Positions 34,267-47,197 are shown, numbered from the stretch's first letter. The stretch is DNA of 64,000 nucleotides from Icerya purchasi (GCA_039619475.1 CM077115.1:226235064-226299063), one strand, 5' to 3'. The notes: generated by a model not told the origin, from the letters alone. Numbers and translations: made by a program.

Positions 34267-34406
34267 TTTTAATAAATAAAATTATAAACCAGCAACATAT
34301 GTTTCGTAACAAAAAAAAAACTACATGTGTTAATTAGTATATTACCATGAACAGTTTTTGTCGCTACAAAACACATGTTGCTGGTTTATAATTTTATTCA
34401 TTAAAA
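34267..34406. mobile_element. MITE with ~44-bp terminal inverted repeats
   Basis: The left end TTTTAATAAATAAAATTATA with ACCAGCAACATATGTTTCGT is mirrored by ACACATGTTGCTGGTTTATA and ATTTTATTCATTAAAA at the right. The arms differ at only a few positions. The interior (about 50 bp) is A+T-rich and non-coding. The terminal bases are part of a local TTTTAAT repeat, so the target duplication cannot be resolved. The superfamily is unknown. Confidence 0.85.
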
Positions 34407-37400
34407 TAACGTCTGCGTTTGACATATTGAAAAAGAGTGTTTCAAACAAGCTGGCCGCCGATGTTAAATAGTAAATAATATCGTAGAAAGTCAGTAGCAG
34501 AATGTTGGAGAGAGAAAAGTATGCAATCCAATAATAATCCTAATTACACGACCGTATAATAGACGAGATGAAACTTTTTCTAGAAAAATTGGAGAAAAAG
34601 TCAGTACATACAGGTAAATGAAATTTAAAAAAAATAATAATAATTATTTAACAGTAATCGGCAGGTGGTTCAATATTATTAAGAACGAAACACGAACAGA
34701 GAAAGTTGAGATATGTCTCGGCTCCTACTTCATTGGAAAACGATATACCAATAAAAAGAAAATACGTTCCGCCTGCATACGGGCAAATTCAGATGTGGAG
34801 CATCGGTATATTTAAATGTGTTAAAACGCGCCGCCTACTATACCTAATATTTAGCAGAGTCCTGAATGTTATACGAATCGACTCGCGGGTAAAATGTATT
34901 AACAGTATGCCGGTTTGCAATGCTACCGCTGAAATAGCAAATTCATATTGGACGAATTGTAATCGAGACAGTGAAATGCTTTAGGAGACGACATCGCACA
35001 ATGAGGACTAAAAATGCCCGAGAAGAGAATTCATCGTACAAATAAAAACAAACGGAAAACGACCAGTCAATGGTGTACATCCATATCCATTAGTCGAAGA
35101 ACGGACATGCCAGAATGCTCAGCACGTGCTTTAAACGAATAGAAGATCGTGTAATCGACAAAACGCTCTACAGCACCCAGGTTGCGATCGCAACGTCCCT
35201 TTCTGAAACAACGTCTAAAGCAGAAGGTAAGATAATTGTTAATTCTGTTTTATCTCGAAGAGGGGGAGGGCTTTCATTGTTAGAGGACTGACGATGATGC
35301 ACTGTTAAAAAAGGGGCACGGTTTAAAATTTTAACACCTGGGATTTCCTTTTTTTGTTTTTTTGGATAAGCGCCACTAACAGCGGCCGTCAAAGGTTTTT
35401 CAGTTGATTGTCGTTGATGCCCTGGATAGATCTAAAATCCGTCTACCGTAAAATTCGAAACAAAGAAATAATTCTCGACTGTATGTAAATTGCTGCATCG
35501 GCGAGTCACGAATCAACTATCTTCTGCAAAAAAATTATTTTCATTTCTGTTTCTTCCCTCTCTCTTTTTAAAAATTCAGCTTATCGGCTGATATATCACC
35601 TAAGACATAGCATGCAGAACAAAATATACCTAGATCACGCGCCCTACACGTATGTTTTAAAAAATAACGAAATAAATAACCGAGCTAAAACGCTTAAAAT
35701 ATATTAACGAAACCAAAATTCACATTTTGGTATTTTTTGTTACAGATTCTATATGCATGCTACGGAAGTACCGTACGAATAAGTGTCAAATTGCTTTGTT
35801 TGCTCCCTTACGAATAAGTCGATATTTGTATGTTACCTGTACTATGCATTAAATTAAGCGACGCGGCTCGCTGGACACACCTCTTCGTTCGTCAGAGCGG
35901 CTTCCAATGTGTCCACCGAGGCTGTGTCCATATATAGATACTTCGTTTACATTGTATGTCTTGCACTTAGTAGGAAGGTTTTGTTTAGTAACGAAAACCA
36001 ATGTGTCCTATCGGAAAACTTGAAATAATCGGAAACCGTCAGGAATGCTTCACCCTAGTTCATCATTAGTGGATAATGTCCGCGCACACTAGATCAGGCA
36101 ATTGTAACACGAATTTCGGCATTTCTAGTGAGAACGAAAGTAACGAAAAAAAGCGGCATTCCTGCCAGTGTCGTTTTGCAGTTATAACTATCGTTGATTT
36201 TGCTTTCTGACAATGATTACAAACGAGAAGCCTTTTTTTATCACACTGCAAGACTTGCTGGTGGAAAAGGTTTTACCTTTTAAACTTTTTCCTTGTTTTT
36301 TTTAATTCATATACACTGTGACATTAAAGTGAACCTCAGTTTCATTTTTTGTTGCGATTGTGTCTTTCGATGAGTGTGTTAGCCAATGAAAATGTTAATG
36401 TTAAGCAAGCGGGTTTTTGGACGATTGCACATTTGAACCGGCCAAAATATTTCCCATCCATATTGGAGAAAAAAATTATTTTTCCAGCTGACAATTTTCG
36501 CGATTTAAGTAAACAGTTTTTGCTTTAAAATTGTTCGACCGTTTAATTAATAAAAAAAAAACAGACAAGCCTAGTAACGGGATTTAACCGAATGCTGCTA
36601 AAGGTAACTTCAGAAATCAAACCGTGTACGCTCAACAACAACCTGTTGTTGCCTGAGTTATAAAAAATTGCCAAAATTCAAGGGGCGACTGACGAAAATC
36701 GATAAAATGTAATCAAAATTAAATATTATTTTCCATCTCTTTCTCTTTTCGTTCCTTTCTTTCTTTATTTTTTCTATTTTCTTTTTTAGTTTATATTTTT
36801 ACATTTTTTCTTTTGTAGTTTCTATTTTTTCAGCTACACTTACTTTCCGCCTTAATGGGGATTTCTGAAGCAAAATTATATCATTAATAACCATTGTTCG
36901 TTATTAATCGTAATAATACTGAGATAAAAAAAAAGAAAAAAAAAAAACATCTCTGAACTCTGAAGTTTATTATGTATAAATTTCTCGATCTTACGTGAAT
37001 CGACGCTATTCTTTCATTTATATCGCTGGAAAGAAAACAACAAAAAAGAAAAAAAACAATAAGCAGCTAATGAGATAATATCTCCGATAAATCTGGCAAC
37101 CTTCCATTGGCGGACGACGATATTAAGGTCAATTTAGTACAAAAATTCGTGTCGTATTACGCATCATTTTGAATGGTAGCGCATATAGTCGACACGTGCA
37201 CTAACTAGATTTCTCTCTAATAAATGAACAAATTTTGAAATTTAACGTGCAGTACTTTCTTTTTTTTATCAGCTTTTTACGACGAGAAGTTCGTTAATTT
37301 TTTGGATCGCCAGATATTATTCAGAGCGACAAATAATGAAAAAAACAAAAAAAAAAAAAAGATACGTTTACCGGGTCAGGAAAAAATGTTTTTTTTCTTT

Positions 37401-38055
37401 TTTCTTTTTTCATAATAAACGTAAAAATTAAAATAAAATGTTTACTGCGGTAAATATAAATTTCAAATAAAAAATTATTCAAAAGAAAACACGTTCAGTT
37501 CCTTGTTATAATAACAAAAATGTATACGCCTATTGCATTTATGTATTTTTTTCAAATAAGTTTTTTTGCAACAATTATTAGCTTATACATGTATAAAATC
37601 AAATATAAAAAAAAAAAAACAAAAAATGTTCATTATAGCAAGAAATTGAAATGTGAGTTCGCGCGTTTTCCGACAAAAATTTTTTTATTTAAAATTTTAT
37701 ATTTTCATAGTAAACGTATTTTATTTTAATTGTTTTTTTACCACTATAATAAACAAAAAATTATACATTTTTTACACCTTTTATAAAAGAATCTGTCGCT
37801 CGGAATAATAATATCTGACAATCGAAAAAAGGTAGTATAAAATAACTGAAATTATGCAAATCAGACTATCTTAATATTATCGTTTAATTGTTTGAACAAA
37901 TTTATTCATCTTCGAAATTATTATTTTAGGTTTTAGACGGCGTTTTACATCTTACCAATCACTAAATTTAAATATTTCCGGTTTATAATCAAGTGCCCAG
38001 CTAGAAAAATTAATTTCACCGTTCTTATCGTTAATTGAACAACTAACAGATATAA
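34407..38055. other. Unassigned A+T-rich sequence
   Basis: No coding frame matched a family. Homopolymer and (A/T)-rich runs are frequent (36926-36950, 37340-37360). Short C+G-richer parts lie at about 35140-35420 and 35840-36090. No RNA gene or repeat pair was recognised. Confidence 0.3.
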
Positions 38056-38561
38056 TATAATAAAACAAACTTTAATAACAAACAATATAATGGTAAAAAT
38101 AATTTATAAAAATAAATTAGATAAATACCTTAATTAGAAACGTTTTCGGGCATAACCCATCATCAGCTAAAACTAACTTAGTGGAAATTTAAAATACACT
38201 GGAGTGAATATATGGAATACATGTGTATATATAGTAGATACATAGGAGGAACAAAACATAGAAGATATAAAAATCAAAGGAGTGAAATTATTAATACTTA
38301 ATACAAAATGTAAAATGAAGTATTAATAATTTCACTCCTTTGATTTTTATATCTTCTATGTTTTGTTCCTCCTATGTATCTACTATATATACACATGTAT
38401 TCCATATATTCACTCCAGTGTGTTTTAAGTTTCCACTAAGTTAGTTTTAGCTGATGATGGGTTATGCCCGAAAACGTTTCTAATTAAGGTATTTATCTAA
38501 TTTATTTTTATAAATTATTTTTACCATTATATTGTTTGTTATTAAAGTTTGTTTTATTATA
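38056..38561. mobile_element. 506-bp near-perfect palindrome (foldback element)
   Basis: The left arm 38056-38299 and right arm 38318-38561 are each 244 nt and are reverse complements with only two or three mismatches (for example TTTAAAATA against CTTAAAACA). The spacer is 18 nt. Words from the outside inward are TATAATAAAACAAAC, TTTAATAACAAACAATATAA, AACGTTTTCGGGCATAACCC, ATCATCAGCTAAAACTAACT and AATATATGGAATACATGTGT. No protein is encoded. A shorter relative at 21528-21665 shares the outer ~60 bp and one flank. The very low arm divergence suggests a recent fold-back copying event or ongoing gene conversion between the arms. Confidence 0.95.
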
Positions 38562-39104
38562 CAGTTTTAACAAACAAGTATGTATTTACCTACATTTAAC
38601 AGATATAATTTTTCACATCCAATTTTAGTTCACATTTTTTAATTCGTTCGCGTTAGATTAAATAGTTTATGCGGTGGTACGCTGAAAGCAAAACAGTCCC
38701 CGTGTTAAAGCGTTTGCGAAATCTGTCGGTGAACTGGGTTAAAGTACCTTATACTCGAACATTACTCGAATTTATTGCAAAATTGGAGATAAATCGAACG
38801 TAAAGCGTTCTCCACAAACTTTTCAAAAATGCCTAACAATGTTACGTACGTAATGCGAAAGTTATACAATATTGCCTGTATCTATTTTTCAATTTTGAAA
38901 GGGTACTTTAATTTTTGCGTAATATTTCGAAATCGCGAGTATAGTTAACAAATCTGTTTTATCGCGGAATTGCAATTTCCACTGATCAACATGGGGTAAA
39001 TAATTCTCTTTATTTACTTTTTCATCATCATTATCTCCTCAAGCATTATTCGGTTGACGGTGGTGGGGGGACCTATTCGTACATTTTAGCTGTACAGATG
39101 TAGG
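38562..39104. other. Flank of palindrome and unassigned sequence
   Basis: The first ~45 bp (ACAGTTTTAACAAACAAG...) match, in complement, the left flank of the 21.5-kb palindrome, so the element extends asymmetrically beyond its right arm. The rest was not recognised. Confidence 0.5.
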
Positions 39105-39376
39105 TTGTGACTAGGCAATTGTTTATATGCAGTACGAATGTGTACACAGGCAAGACTACATTCGGAATTGATTAGTAATCATTTGATTTATCGATATAGA
39201 TGTGTGTGTCTGCTGTGTATTGACCTAGCGCACATGGTTTGCCATTGCCTTCCACGTGATTATTAGCGAGTATTTAATTTAATTTTTCGTGATAACTTCT
39301 GTCATCGTCCAGGATCGAACCTGAGACTCCCGTAACAGAAGTTAAGTTCTCTAGCAACTAGGCTATCACGACGACT
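39105..39376 (-). mobile_element. tRNA-derived SINE, family 1, copy b
   Basis: The minus-strand head GTCGTCGTGATAGCCTAG is followed by TTCTGTTACGGGAGTCTC and AGGTTCGATCCTGG (B box). The body shares GGCAATGGCAAACC, TATCGATAAATCAAATG and GTAGTCTTGCC with the other copies. It lacks a clear A-tail. The ~75-nt head has a tRNA-like box spacing but no convincing cloverleaf. Confidence 0.8.
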
Positions 39377-40189
39377 CTTTATCATACCGAAAATACAAGT
39401 TTGGCCGCTAGAACACTGCCTCATCTATTGATTTTCATTAATTCGTGACTTTTATCAAAATCACTAAATTCATTTCCAGAACTAATTGCACACATTCAAG
39501 AATTGCCTATTTAATAATATGCATATTAACCGAGCTTTGCTCGGATCTATTTTGAATTTGCAAGTCAATCAGCGGATTAATAAGTTACACGGGTAATATG
39601 CACAACGATATAGGAAAGCTACTTTTTTTTTTTGATTTTCATGTTCACAAATGTATATTCCTCGAGGTCGCAAAAAATAAAATTATAATTTCATAAGCCA
39701 AAAGTGTTTTCACAAATTATCGTTAACTTCAACACATCCTGTACAGTTGACTTAGCGTGTAATATTTAAACCCCCTTCGTGTAAAACGTAAATAGATATT
39801 ACGCCTTCATCCATTTTACCACGGTAAATATTAAATAAATGTGTTTTATTTTTTACCACGTTAAATGAGTGTACTGCTTACTTTTTAATAAATCCTAGAA
39901 ACACTATGACCACTTACTGGTTGCAATCCTTTTCACAGGTGCTGGTTTCATAGAATTTTCTTGAACATCTTGGCCAATCGATTTATCTAAATCCGTAAAG
40001 CTTCTAATTCGTAAATTTCATTAAAATCGTTAAAGCCATTTCCACGGACCCGGTTAGATATGTATTAAAATTTTTGCTCATATTTAAGATGCTAAAAAAA
40101 TATGATTTTTTAAAATTATGTATAGATTGAAATGTGCGGTAGTTCTATTTTCTTCCAATAAATCCTGAAATAATTTGTTACAAAATTAA
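39377..40189. other. Unassigned, with a possible LINE tail motif
   Basis: At 39530-39545 the words CCGAGCTTTGCTCGG form a small palindrome, which I recall from dispersed insect repeats. Nothing else was recognised. Confidence 0.3.
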
Positions 40190-40445
40190 TTTCCAATTAT
40201 TACCAAGTCGGAGGTCACGGGTTCGAGACTTGTCTCGTCCCGAATCCAACTCGCTCCCAAGCTTACCCAGCCTGAAATAATTGGGTACCGGAGAAATCTG
40301 GGAAAGTAAAGGCGGCCGAAAGAAAGGAACTGGCCCCCCTACTCTCATTAGTGCCGTTGGGCTTAGTACATTGTGAACCTTATCTTCACAATCCCGACGC
40401 CCTGTCAAGGGTATGGAACTCACTTTACTTACTATTTCTAAAATT
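40190..40445 (+). mobile_element. SINE-like repeat, family 3, copy a
   Basis: A B-box-like GGTCACGGGTTCGAGACTT is followed by CCCAAGCTTACCCAGCCTGA, GGTACCGGAGAAATCTGGG and AAAGGCGGCCGAAAGAAAGG. The end reads CTGTCAAGGGTATGGAACTC and ACTTTACTTAC. Parts of this body (AAAGGAACTGG..., CCCTC...CAGATC-like, TCAAG.GTATG..ACTC) recur at 49285-49490 and 57415-57600. The A box is not visible, so the 5' end may be truncated. Confidence 0.55.
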
Positions 40446-40849
40446 GTCAATTAATTAAAACGGTACTAGTTCAATATTTACACCCGTGTGGCACAGGCAA
40501 TAGCATTAACCTCACTCAGGGACGTAGCAGCAAGGCAATTTGGAAACTATCTCATCCGTCCGAACAATTTTTCCAGTAGAGGCATTTTTTGGACAACTTT
40601 GAAATACAGATTTAATTTTTAATTAAAATTCTGAATTAGTTTAGGTTTTAGTTAAGATTAAAAATTACAAAAATTTTTGGTTATAGTTTCGGGTGAAACG
40701 TAAAAAAAAGAATCAAGCAAAATAATGCAGAGCCAACGAATTGGAAATAAAATGAATATTTGTAATCGGTATTTATAAAATGTAAATTTTCAGAATGTCT
40801 CTGATTTCACTTATATATGTGTATCATTATAAATGTGGGCGTATAAAAA

Positions 40850-41175
40850 ATTGTTAAGAATATCACGGATGGACCGTAAAAAGAAATGCTTACGCTTTAA
40901 ACAAGTCGAATATACGGATGCGCTTAACGGGTAAGATAAGAAAAAGATTTTTACGTTTTTTACGGACATGGTGGCGCGAGACGTAAATTCTCTAAAACTC
41001 CAAATTATTACTGGAAAAATGAACGGGAAGAGGACAAAAGGTGGACCAAGAACACGTTGGGTCAACCGATTAAAATGATTAACTGGTCTTTGAGCCTACA
41101 TGAGACGTTAATGGTAGCTCAAGGTAGATCAACATGGAAAACTGTTGCGCAATTTCATAACACCACCACGCCCTC
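40850..41175 (+). pseudogene. RTE-like ORF2 C-terminal tail
   Basis: Frames across breaks read LQIITGKMNGKRTKGGPRTR and WVNRLK, then WSLSLHETLMVAQGRSTWKT. In RTE (BovB-like) proteins the C-terminus reads I-x-G-K-x-x-G-x-R-x-x-G-R-P-R-x-R-W-x-D-x-I-K, then W-x-G-x-S-L-x-E-A-x-x-x-A-x-D-R-x-x-W-R. The correspondence is residue by residue. The preceding TDMVAREVN is a decayed G-H-x-x-R segment. No RT palm is present, so this is a 5'-truncated insertion. Confidence 0.7.
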
Positions 41176-42009
41176 TCGAAGGTACAAGAAAAAGAAAATG
41201 TATCATTATGGCACTGTCCTATTTGTTACTAGCGAAATGATTTTATTAAGCTTATTTAACCACCGAGGATGTCAAATGAAACATTAATTTCCTTCATTTA
41301 TTGATGTCTAGGCATGTCGCCACAAAAATTATTTATTTCTTTATTTTTTTATTTTTCTGTTATAGATTGTCAACTTTTATTACATTGCACGTGTATATTT
41401 TTGATCGGGTGACACTGTTAAAAAATAAAATCAAGATCACGAAAACATCGAAACGTATAATTTTCAATAAAATATTAAATATGACAGATATAAATACAAA
41501 ATTGCGCGCATCATTCTAAACACCGATTACTGTGCACTATTGACTCTATTATCCGGATCGTACGACTTTACGAGAATTTCTTCTGCATTGCTTCGATGTA
41601 GCTTTGAAAAGGTTTTAATAATTTTGTTCGCGGACGAGAATTTCCAACCGATCAGCGATTTTGTTAGAAACATACACAAGCAGCGATTAATTTGAAAGTA
41701 GCCAGAGAAATTCTTCTTCGCGAACGCAAATATGACACAAAAATGTCAAATTAATATTTATAAATGAATTCTATAGTTAGAATTATATTTTTGAAGTACT
41801 TTCGTACTCTTACCGACCTAAAAAAAAAAAAAAAACAGGAAATTTTACGTTCTCCCCGCTTTTTTTTTTTTATGTTTGTAGTACTTACGTTCAACATTGT
41901 GGAACAAAATTCTTTTAAAAAAAAAATACCGACTTTATGATTTTCCCTAAAAGTTGAATAATAATGCGTTAAAAGCGAGAAAAAAAAATAAATTATTTGA
42001 TTTAATGTG

Positions 42010-42049
<40 letters not shown>

Positions 42050-44098
42050 AACGGGGATATTATGATTATTTTCAAACAACATCAAATAATTATCAGAGTC
42101 GGAACAAAAATCGTAAATTTAAAAACTGAGTCAAATAATCCAGTTGTTTTCAATACTTGACTTTTCTTGTTGCACTAATTAAGTGCTTTCCAATAATCGT
42201 TGCAATTTGAGCTGAGTTCGGAGTCTAACAAGTATTGACATGGTTTAAGAATATCGGGTCAAAGTGAATTCGATTAAAAAGACTTGTAAATTATACGAAA
42301 ATCTCCGACAATGCAATTCTCCTTTGCCGCTGAAAACCGTAATAAAACAATCATAAAAAATCTGTTTTTATTATAAATCGATAGTGAGGAAGTTCTTTTA
42401 AATTTTAGCTAGCCAATCATTATCTCTAAGAAAACCAAGCACATCGGAATAATTTAAAAGAACAACAGATAAAATAGAGGACTGAGGAGACATTAAAATC
42501 AAGAAAAGGCAGGTCCATAGTAAATGCTTGATGGAGAAAACAAAAGGGCTAGAACAAAAATAGGGGATGATATTCTCCTGAATACGTAGTTATGAGAAAT
42601 ACCCTTTGCAAATGTGCGAGTAGATGGGAGAAAATTATGAACTGATTGTTTGATTTTCATGATTTTCAGAAAGGTCAGTCACTACCCGAACCGAAATCAC
42701 GACAAACACCGGTTTATCGTCAAGGATACTCGTATGACCAGGCATCTATACACACAAATGTAACCTGACGTCTAGCGAGAAGGAGCTGTTTCAGAACATG
42801 ATTGATGTTAACTGCGGAGGTATCGTTTCCATTATGGATTAAACAGATTTAAACTCGGGATTAGCGTCTTTAATGGTATGCAACCTGTTAGCAAACTTGC
42901 AGCAAGCCTTCGGTATAATATAGTATACAATTCCGTTTTTTTCGTAGAGTTTTAATCATTTGGGAGTACTACTATGCGGTTAATTTCAAAAGTGCATGCT
43001 TTGTACACCGGTTAATGCACGGGATTACTTCGAAAGCATCTAAATAAATATAAAGTTTGAGTAACTGTTATTTTTGTTAGCAGTGCTGTAGCACATTCTG
43101 CAAGTGGCGTGCGAGACACAAACTTTAACGAGCGGCTGGTGTAATAGTTTAAGAGAAGAAGTTGGAACTCTTAAAAAGAACTTTACAGGAACTATATTAA
43201 GTTTTAACAGAATACGGTCATTAGGAAAATATGACGTAGAAATATTTGTATTATCAGTCGGAAATTCTTTGATACTGGCGACTTAGAAAGTGAAGATCTT
43301 TATAAGGGACATCCTATACGGAATTCTAAGATAAGACAAAGAGACGTGTGATAGATAAGATAGAGTATTTTAAATATTGACTGGCTAAGACTGCATCTGT
43401 AGCCGTAATTTAGTTTCAAAAGATTAGTTTTTTTTTTTTTTTTTTTGTAATCATAAACCTAGCAGTTTACGATTTATTCTGAACTTAAGACCAGATAAAT
43501 ATTTTAATGAAGTCTCGTAATTGCCGATGTTTCCAATGTTGGCTTATAGAAGTCATATGATATTGTTGTACACGCATTAAACGCTCTGTATAATATATTG
43601 TTGGAATCTGAATTCGGTGCCGATTCTACTGATTATTAATATTGTTCACTAATAATCGTACTTTTCTGTATATTACTATGGAATATATGACTGAATAAAT
43701 TTTTAGAGTAAATCTCGAAATGAATATTTTTTTTTTAAACTATTTTATTGATAATTTAGATGTCGCGATAGAATTAAAATTAATTCGTTCAACTATAGAG
43801 GACATTGGCGTTATTAATTACGTGGAGTAAATCGTTTCATTTGGTACGCGTTTTAACCAAACTTTATTATTAAGAAGAAAAGTATTGAAATTAAAAATAA
43901 ACAATTAACGCGAATGAAGCAAAAAATGCGATGGAATTAATACATTAGTAAAGTTTCATGAAATTAATGTTGCGCCAGACAAACTTCAGTTAAGAATGAC
44001 GCGTTAAAATTCTCCAGACATGTGTAATTTGAGTATGAGACTACTATTATATAATGTGACATTAACAATTTTGTTTTACGTACGTGTTTTGTTAGAGC
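41176..44098. other. Unassigned A+T-rich sequence
   Basis: It contains a (TA)n run at 42012-42046 and homopolymers at 41821-41835 and 43429-43446. The open frame 43104-43286 has no known domain. No gene or RNA was recognised. Confidence 0.3.
42012..42046. repeat. (TA)n microsatellite
   Basis: An alternating T-A run, uninterrupted. Confidence 0.9.
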
Positions 44099-44391
44099 CA
44101 GGGGAGGGCAAAATAAGTCGCCAGCCGATGAGGGGGGAGCAAGATGATAGAAAAAGGATATGAGTTATAGGAAAAATAAAATTTATAATTTGTAAAGGAT
44201 TAATATTTTAGTAAACAAAAATCTTAATTAAAACATAATTTTCGTGTGTTTCTGGCAAATTGTTCTACTACCTTATTATAAAAATTGTCCATGATTACGC
44301 GCCTATCAATACTCATCATGGCCAGTTGATTAAAAAGTTCCAAAGCTCCAGGGGGCAACGCGCCCCCCCCCCCCCCCGGGCGACGCCCATA
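44099..44391. mobile_element. hAT-type MITE, second copy
   Basis: The copy carries AGTCGCCAGCCGATGAG near the left end and GGGCGACGCCCAT at the right. Its interior shares TATAGGAAAAATAAAAT, AATCTTAATTAAAACATAA, CCATGATTACG and CAGTTGATTAAAAAGTT with 7992-8252. It has about 45 extra bp (CGTGTGTTTCTGGC...TTATTA) and a long C-run (44363-44377). No target duplication is visible, so the ends have decayed. Confidence 0.8.
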
Positions 44392-44399
44392 TCGAATAG

Positions 44400-44575
44400 T
44401 GTATCATACTTGCGTTTTTAAGAGTGAGCAATTTTACCACAGTATTTCCGCTATAGCCTATTTTTTTAAATTTTATTTTGAATAGTTCCAGTACTCGCGC
44501 AAATTTGCGTATTTGTGAAGATTGTGTGTAATAATGATAATAATACATTATTTGATTTGATTTGATTACTATTAT
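44400..44575 (+). mobile_element. LINE 3' tail with (TTTGA)n end
   Basis: GTGTAATAATGATAATAAT is followed by ATTTGATTTGATTTGATT, the same tail as at 4012-4050 in complement. How far the fragment extends to the left is unclear. Confidence 0.4.
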
Positions 44576-44619
44576 TAATTATTATTATTACTATTGTTGT
44601 TTTGTTGTTCTTGTTGTTA

Positions 44620-45728
44620 TTAGGATTCGGTACACATACAACGTACGGAATCCTAATAAGATGGTTCAGAAACGACAAAAATATTTAATTAAAATATGCA
44701 ATAACTCACGATCGATTTCACTTATTAATTTCGAAATCTGAAACATACATTAGAATTAAAATTCTGTTTAAAACGATCTATAACTTCAAGCTGACCAATT
44801 ACCTCCATGGGCGGAAAAAAATCAAAAAAACCGTCAAGAATATATAACATACGTAAAACGATCTTAAAAATCATTCGTAAAAAATTCATTAACTCATCAC
44901 CAGATAAACATTTAACGGTGAAATTCAAAATTTGAAATAAAATTGAAAAGTCCTTTGATAAAATCAAAAAATGACTTGACCCCCTCACACCTCTTTTTGG
45001 ATCAAAAACAGCAAAAAAAAAACGAAGTGCAGATAAGTAATAGCCAGAGTAAAAACGTTGGAGAAACCAAAACGTATTTCAAACATATGCATAAAGGACC
45101 GCTTCATAGAAAAAATATAGCTAAGCTTACAACTTTATATTCAGACCTTTGGGGCGCCGATAGCTCAAACATTTTGAAAAAAATATTTTTTTTCATCGGC
45201 ATGTGATATATTGTTGAAAAGATTACTATTTGTCGTAAACGAACCGGTTTTTCATTTCCTTAACGAAACTTTCAAAGCTGCCGAAAAGTTCAAAAAGGCG
45301 CGAAAAATGGCACTTCCCCCCTTAGCACCGCGAGTATTATAGCTCAAAATTTCGAACACCGTTATAAATATCCAATATCCGCTCTAGTTTGGAACATCCG
45401 GGTATCCAATTTTAAAATTAGACCTTCGGGGCGCCGATTGCTCGAAATTTTGGAAAAAAATATTTTTTTTTCCCGAGCATATGATATATCGATTAAAAGA
45501 TCGCTATTTGTCAGGAACGAAACCGTATTTCATTTTTTTAACGAAATTTTCGAGATAGTGATAATTTCGAAAAATCGCGAAAAAGTGCGTTCCTATTTCT
45601 CTTTTTCAGCGGGAAAAATCAAATTCCTTTTTTTGAATATAGTATTATGTAATCATAAATATTGTAGTTATCGTTAACTTAACACACGGAATCCTCAGCG
45701 TATGAAACATCATGCTTGACTGAACTTG

Positions 45729-45733
<5 letters not shown>
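44620..45733 (-). mobile_element. Helentron/HINE-like element, complete copy
   Basis: On the minus strand it runs from the 5' end AAACAAGTTCAGTCAAGCAT (45733 downward) through a ~110-bp 5' domain, about two satellite monomers and the ~340-bp 3' domain, to the terminal hairpin TTAGGATTCCGTAC...CCGAATCCTAA (44656-44620). Every block is shared with the 14.9-19.6 kb region. The core includes the same GCTATTTGTC, CATTTTTTTAACGAAA and GGGGCGCCGA words in complement. It lies between two ATT-type microsatellites. No transposase or Rep/helicase gene is present, so it is non-autonomous. Helentron/HINE membership is an inference from structure. Confidence 0.7.
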
Positions 45734-45804
<71 letters not shown>

Positions 45805-45912
45805 TATTATTATTATTATTATTACTATTATTGTTATTGTTATTGTTATTGTTGTTGTTATTGTTATTGTTATTTTTATTGTTATTATTATTATTATTAT
45901 TAGTAGTAGTAG
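45731..45912. repeat. (ATT)n microsatellite
   Basis: A long ATT tract with ATTGTT and AGT variants at its right end. It begins exactly at the 5' terminus of the HINE-like copy. It gives false Ile-, Leu- and Val-rich readings on both strands. Confidence 0.95.
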
Positions 45913-47197
45913 TAGGAGTGGTAGAAATATTTCAGCGGAGCAGTGATGCTCAGAAATTACCCACACAACCGAGTTCAAGATGGAAAATATTTTACATTGA
46001 ACTTTAAGTAATGTCCAGATGTTTCAGTTTAATTATTTATATTTGTAACGAACCAGAATCGTACCAACCCCCGTACTTTTAACCTTTGTTGTTTTATATA
46101 GGACGGTAAATTTAAAAAAAAAAAAACAGTGCCTCTGTACATTTTGTACGTAAGTACATTATGGGCTTTTCGTTAATCCGTTTTCGCGAAATGATCACCA
46201 GCCATAGGATGCACGTTACTTATATAAGTTTTTACGGTAAGTAATGCCTTTCTGTGACACTCTTTTGTGATAATTTTACGTAACAACAATAGAACGTATT
46301 AATTAAAACGAATAATTTAAAATGACACTTTAAATACATCTTTTTTTAATTGAAAAAATAATAAAATTATTTGTAACAGTGTTTCCTACTGCTGTTGATA
46401 AAAAAGGTAGCCGGAGCTCCTAACGGCCCGCCTGAACAACATGCTCGTTCAAAACATTCCAAAAAAGCCACAACTGTCGTTTAATAAATGATTTTCGAAT
46501 TTGAGCTGAACGAGTTCGCAGCTTGCGTTTAACGTTCTCTAGTCCTTCCATAACTTACATAGCGAACTTGATAATCTTCAATTGACGCTGATCTGTTCTT
46601 AATGATTCGCGCGGTCTCATGGGCCAAACTGTCAGAACTGACTGCAGCATGATAAACTGGTTCACTTCTGAATATTAACTAAAAGGTAACCCCTTTCGGA
46701 ATTTATCGAAAAATAAACAACAAATTAAACTGCAATGCCTTCGTTCGAGTTTAAAAGCTTCACGCATCATGCGCAGAATCGGCGATTACAGTCATCACTT
46801 TTTATCGTTTTCTTTGTTTTTTTTTGGACGACCCGAAACTCTATTGGCTTCATTTCGTTCTGTTCCAAAAGCCGTCACTTTAATACCGTATATTGCTTTT
46901 TAACGCCTTCATTTTAAACGTGTTTAGAAAGTATACGAACGAAGTGTGTCAATAAATAAAGACACACACACATACACACTGTACAATTAATAAAACGACA
47001 AAAGGAGAATTGACTGCAAAAAACTAAAATGCCCATGTGACGCGCAAAATATCACTTTTAATCATTACATTTCCTTTCCATTCCGCGTATTGCTCGCCCG
47101 TTATAGATTGCCACAATAAAGGCGGTAAGCAATTACTATCACTGTTTTTGTTAAAGTATCACCACCGTTACTCTTCTCTTCCTTTAAATTTGAGTTT
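45913..47197. other. Unassigned sequence
   Basis: No gene, RNA or repeat pair was recognised. A short frame at 46735-46917 has no known domain. Confidence 0.3.

Noticed and set aside
45679..46007. Ile-, Leu- and Val-rich open frames on both strands
   Set aside because: Translation of an (ATT)n microsatellite in several frames. The same holds for 29959-30204 and 47037-47462.
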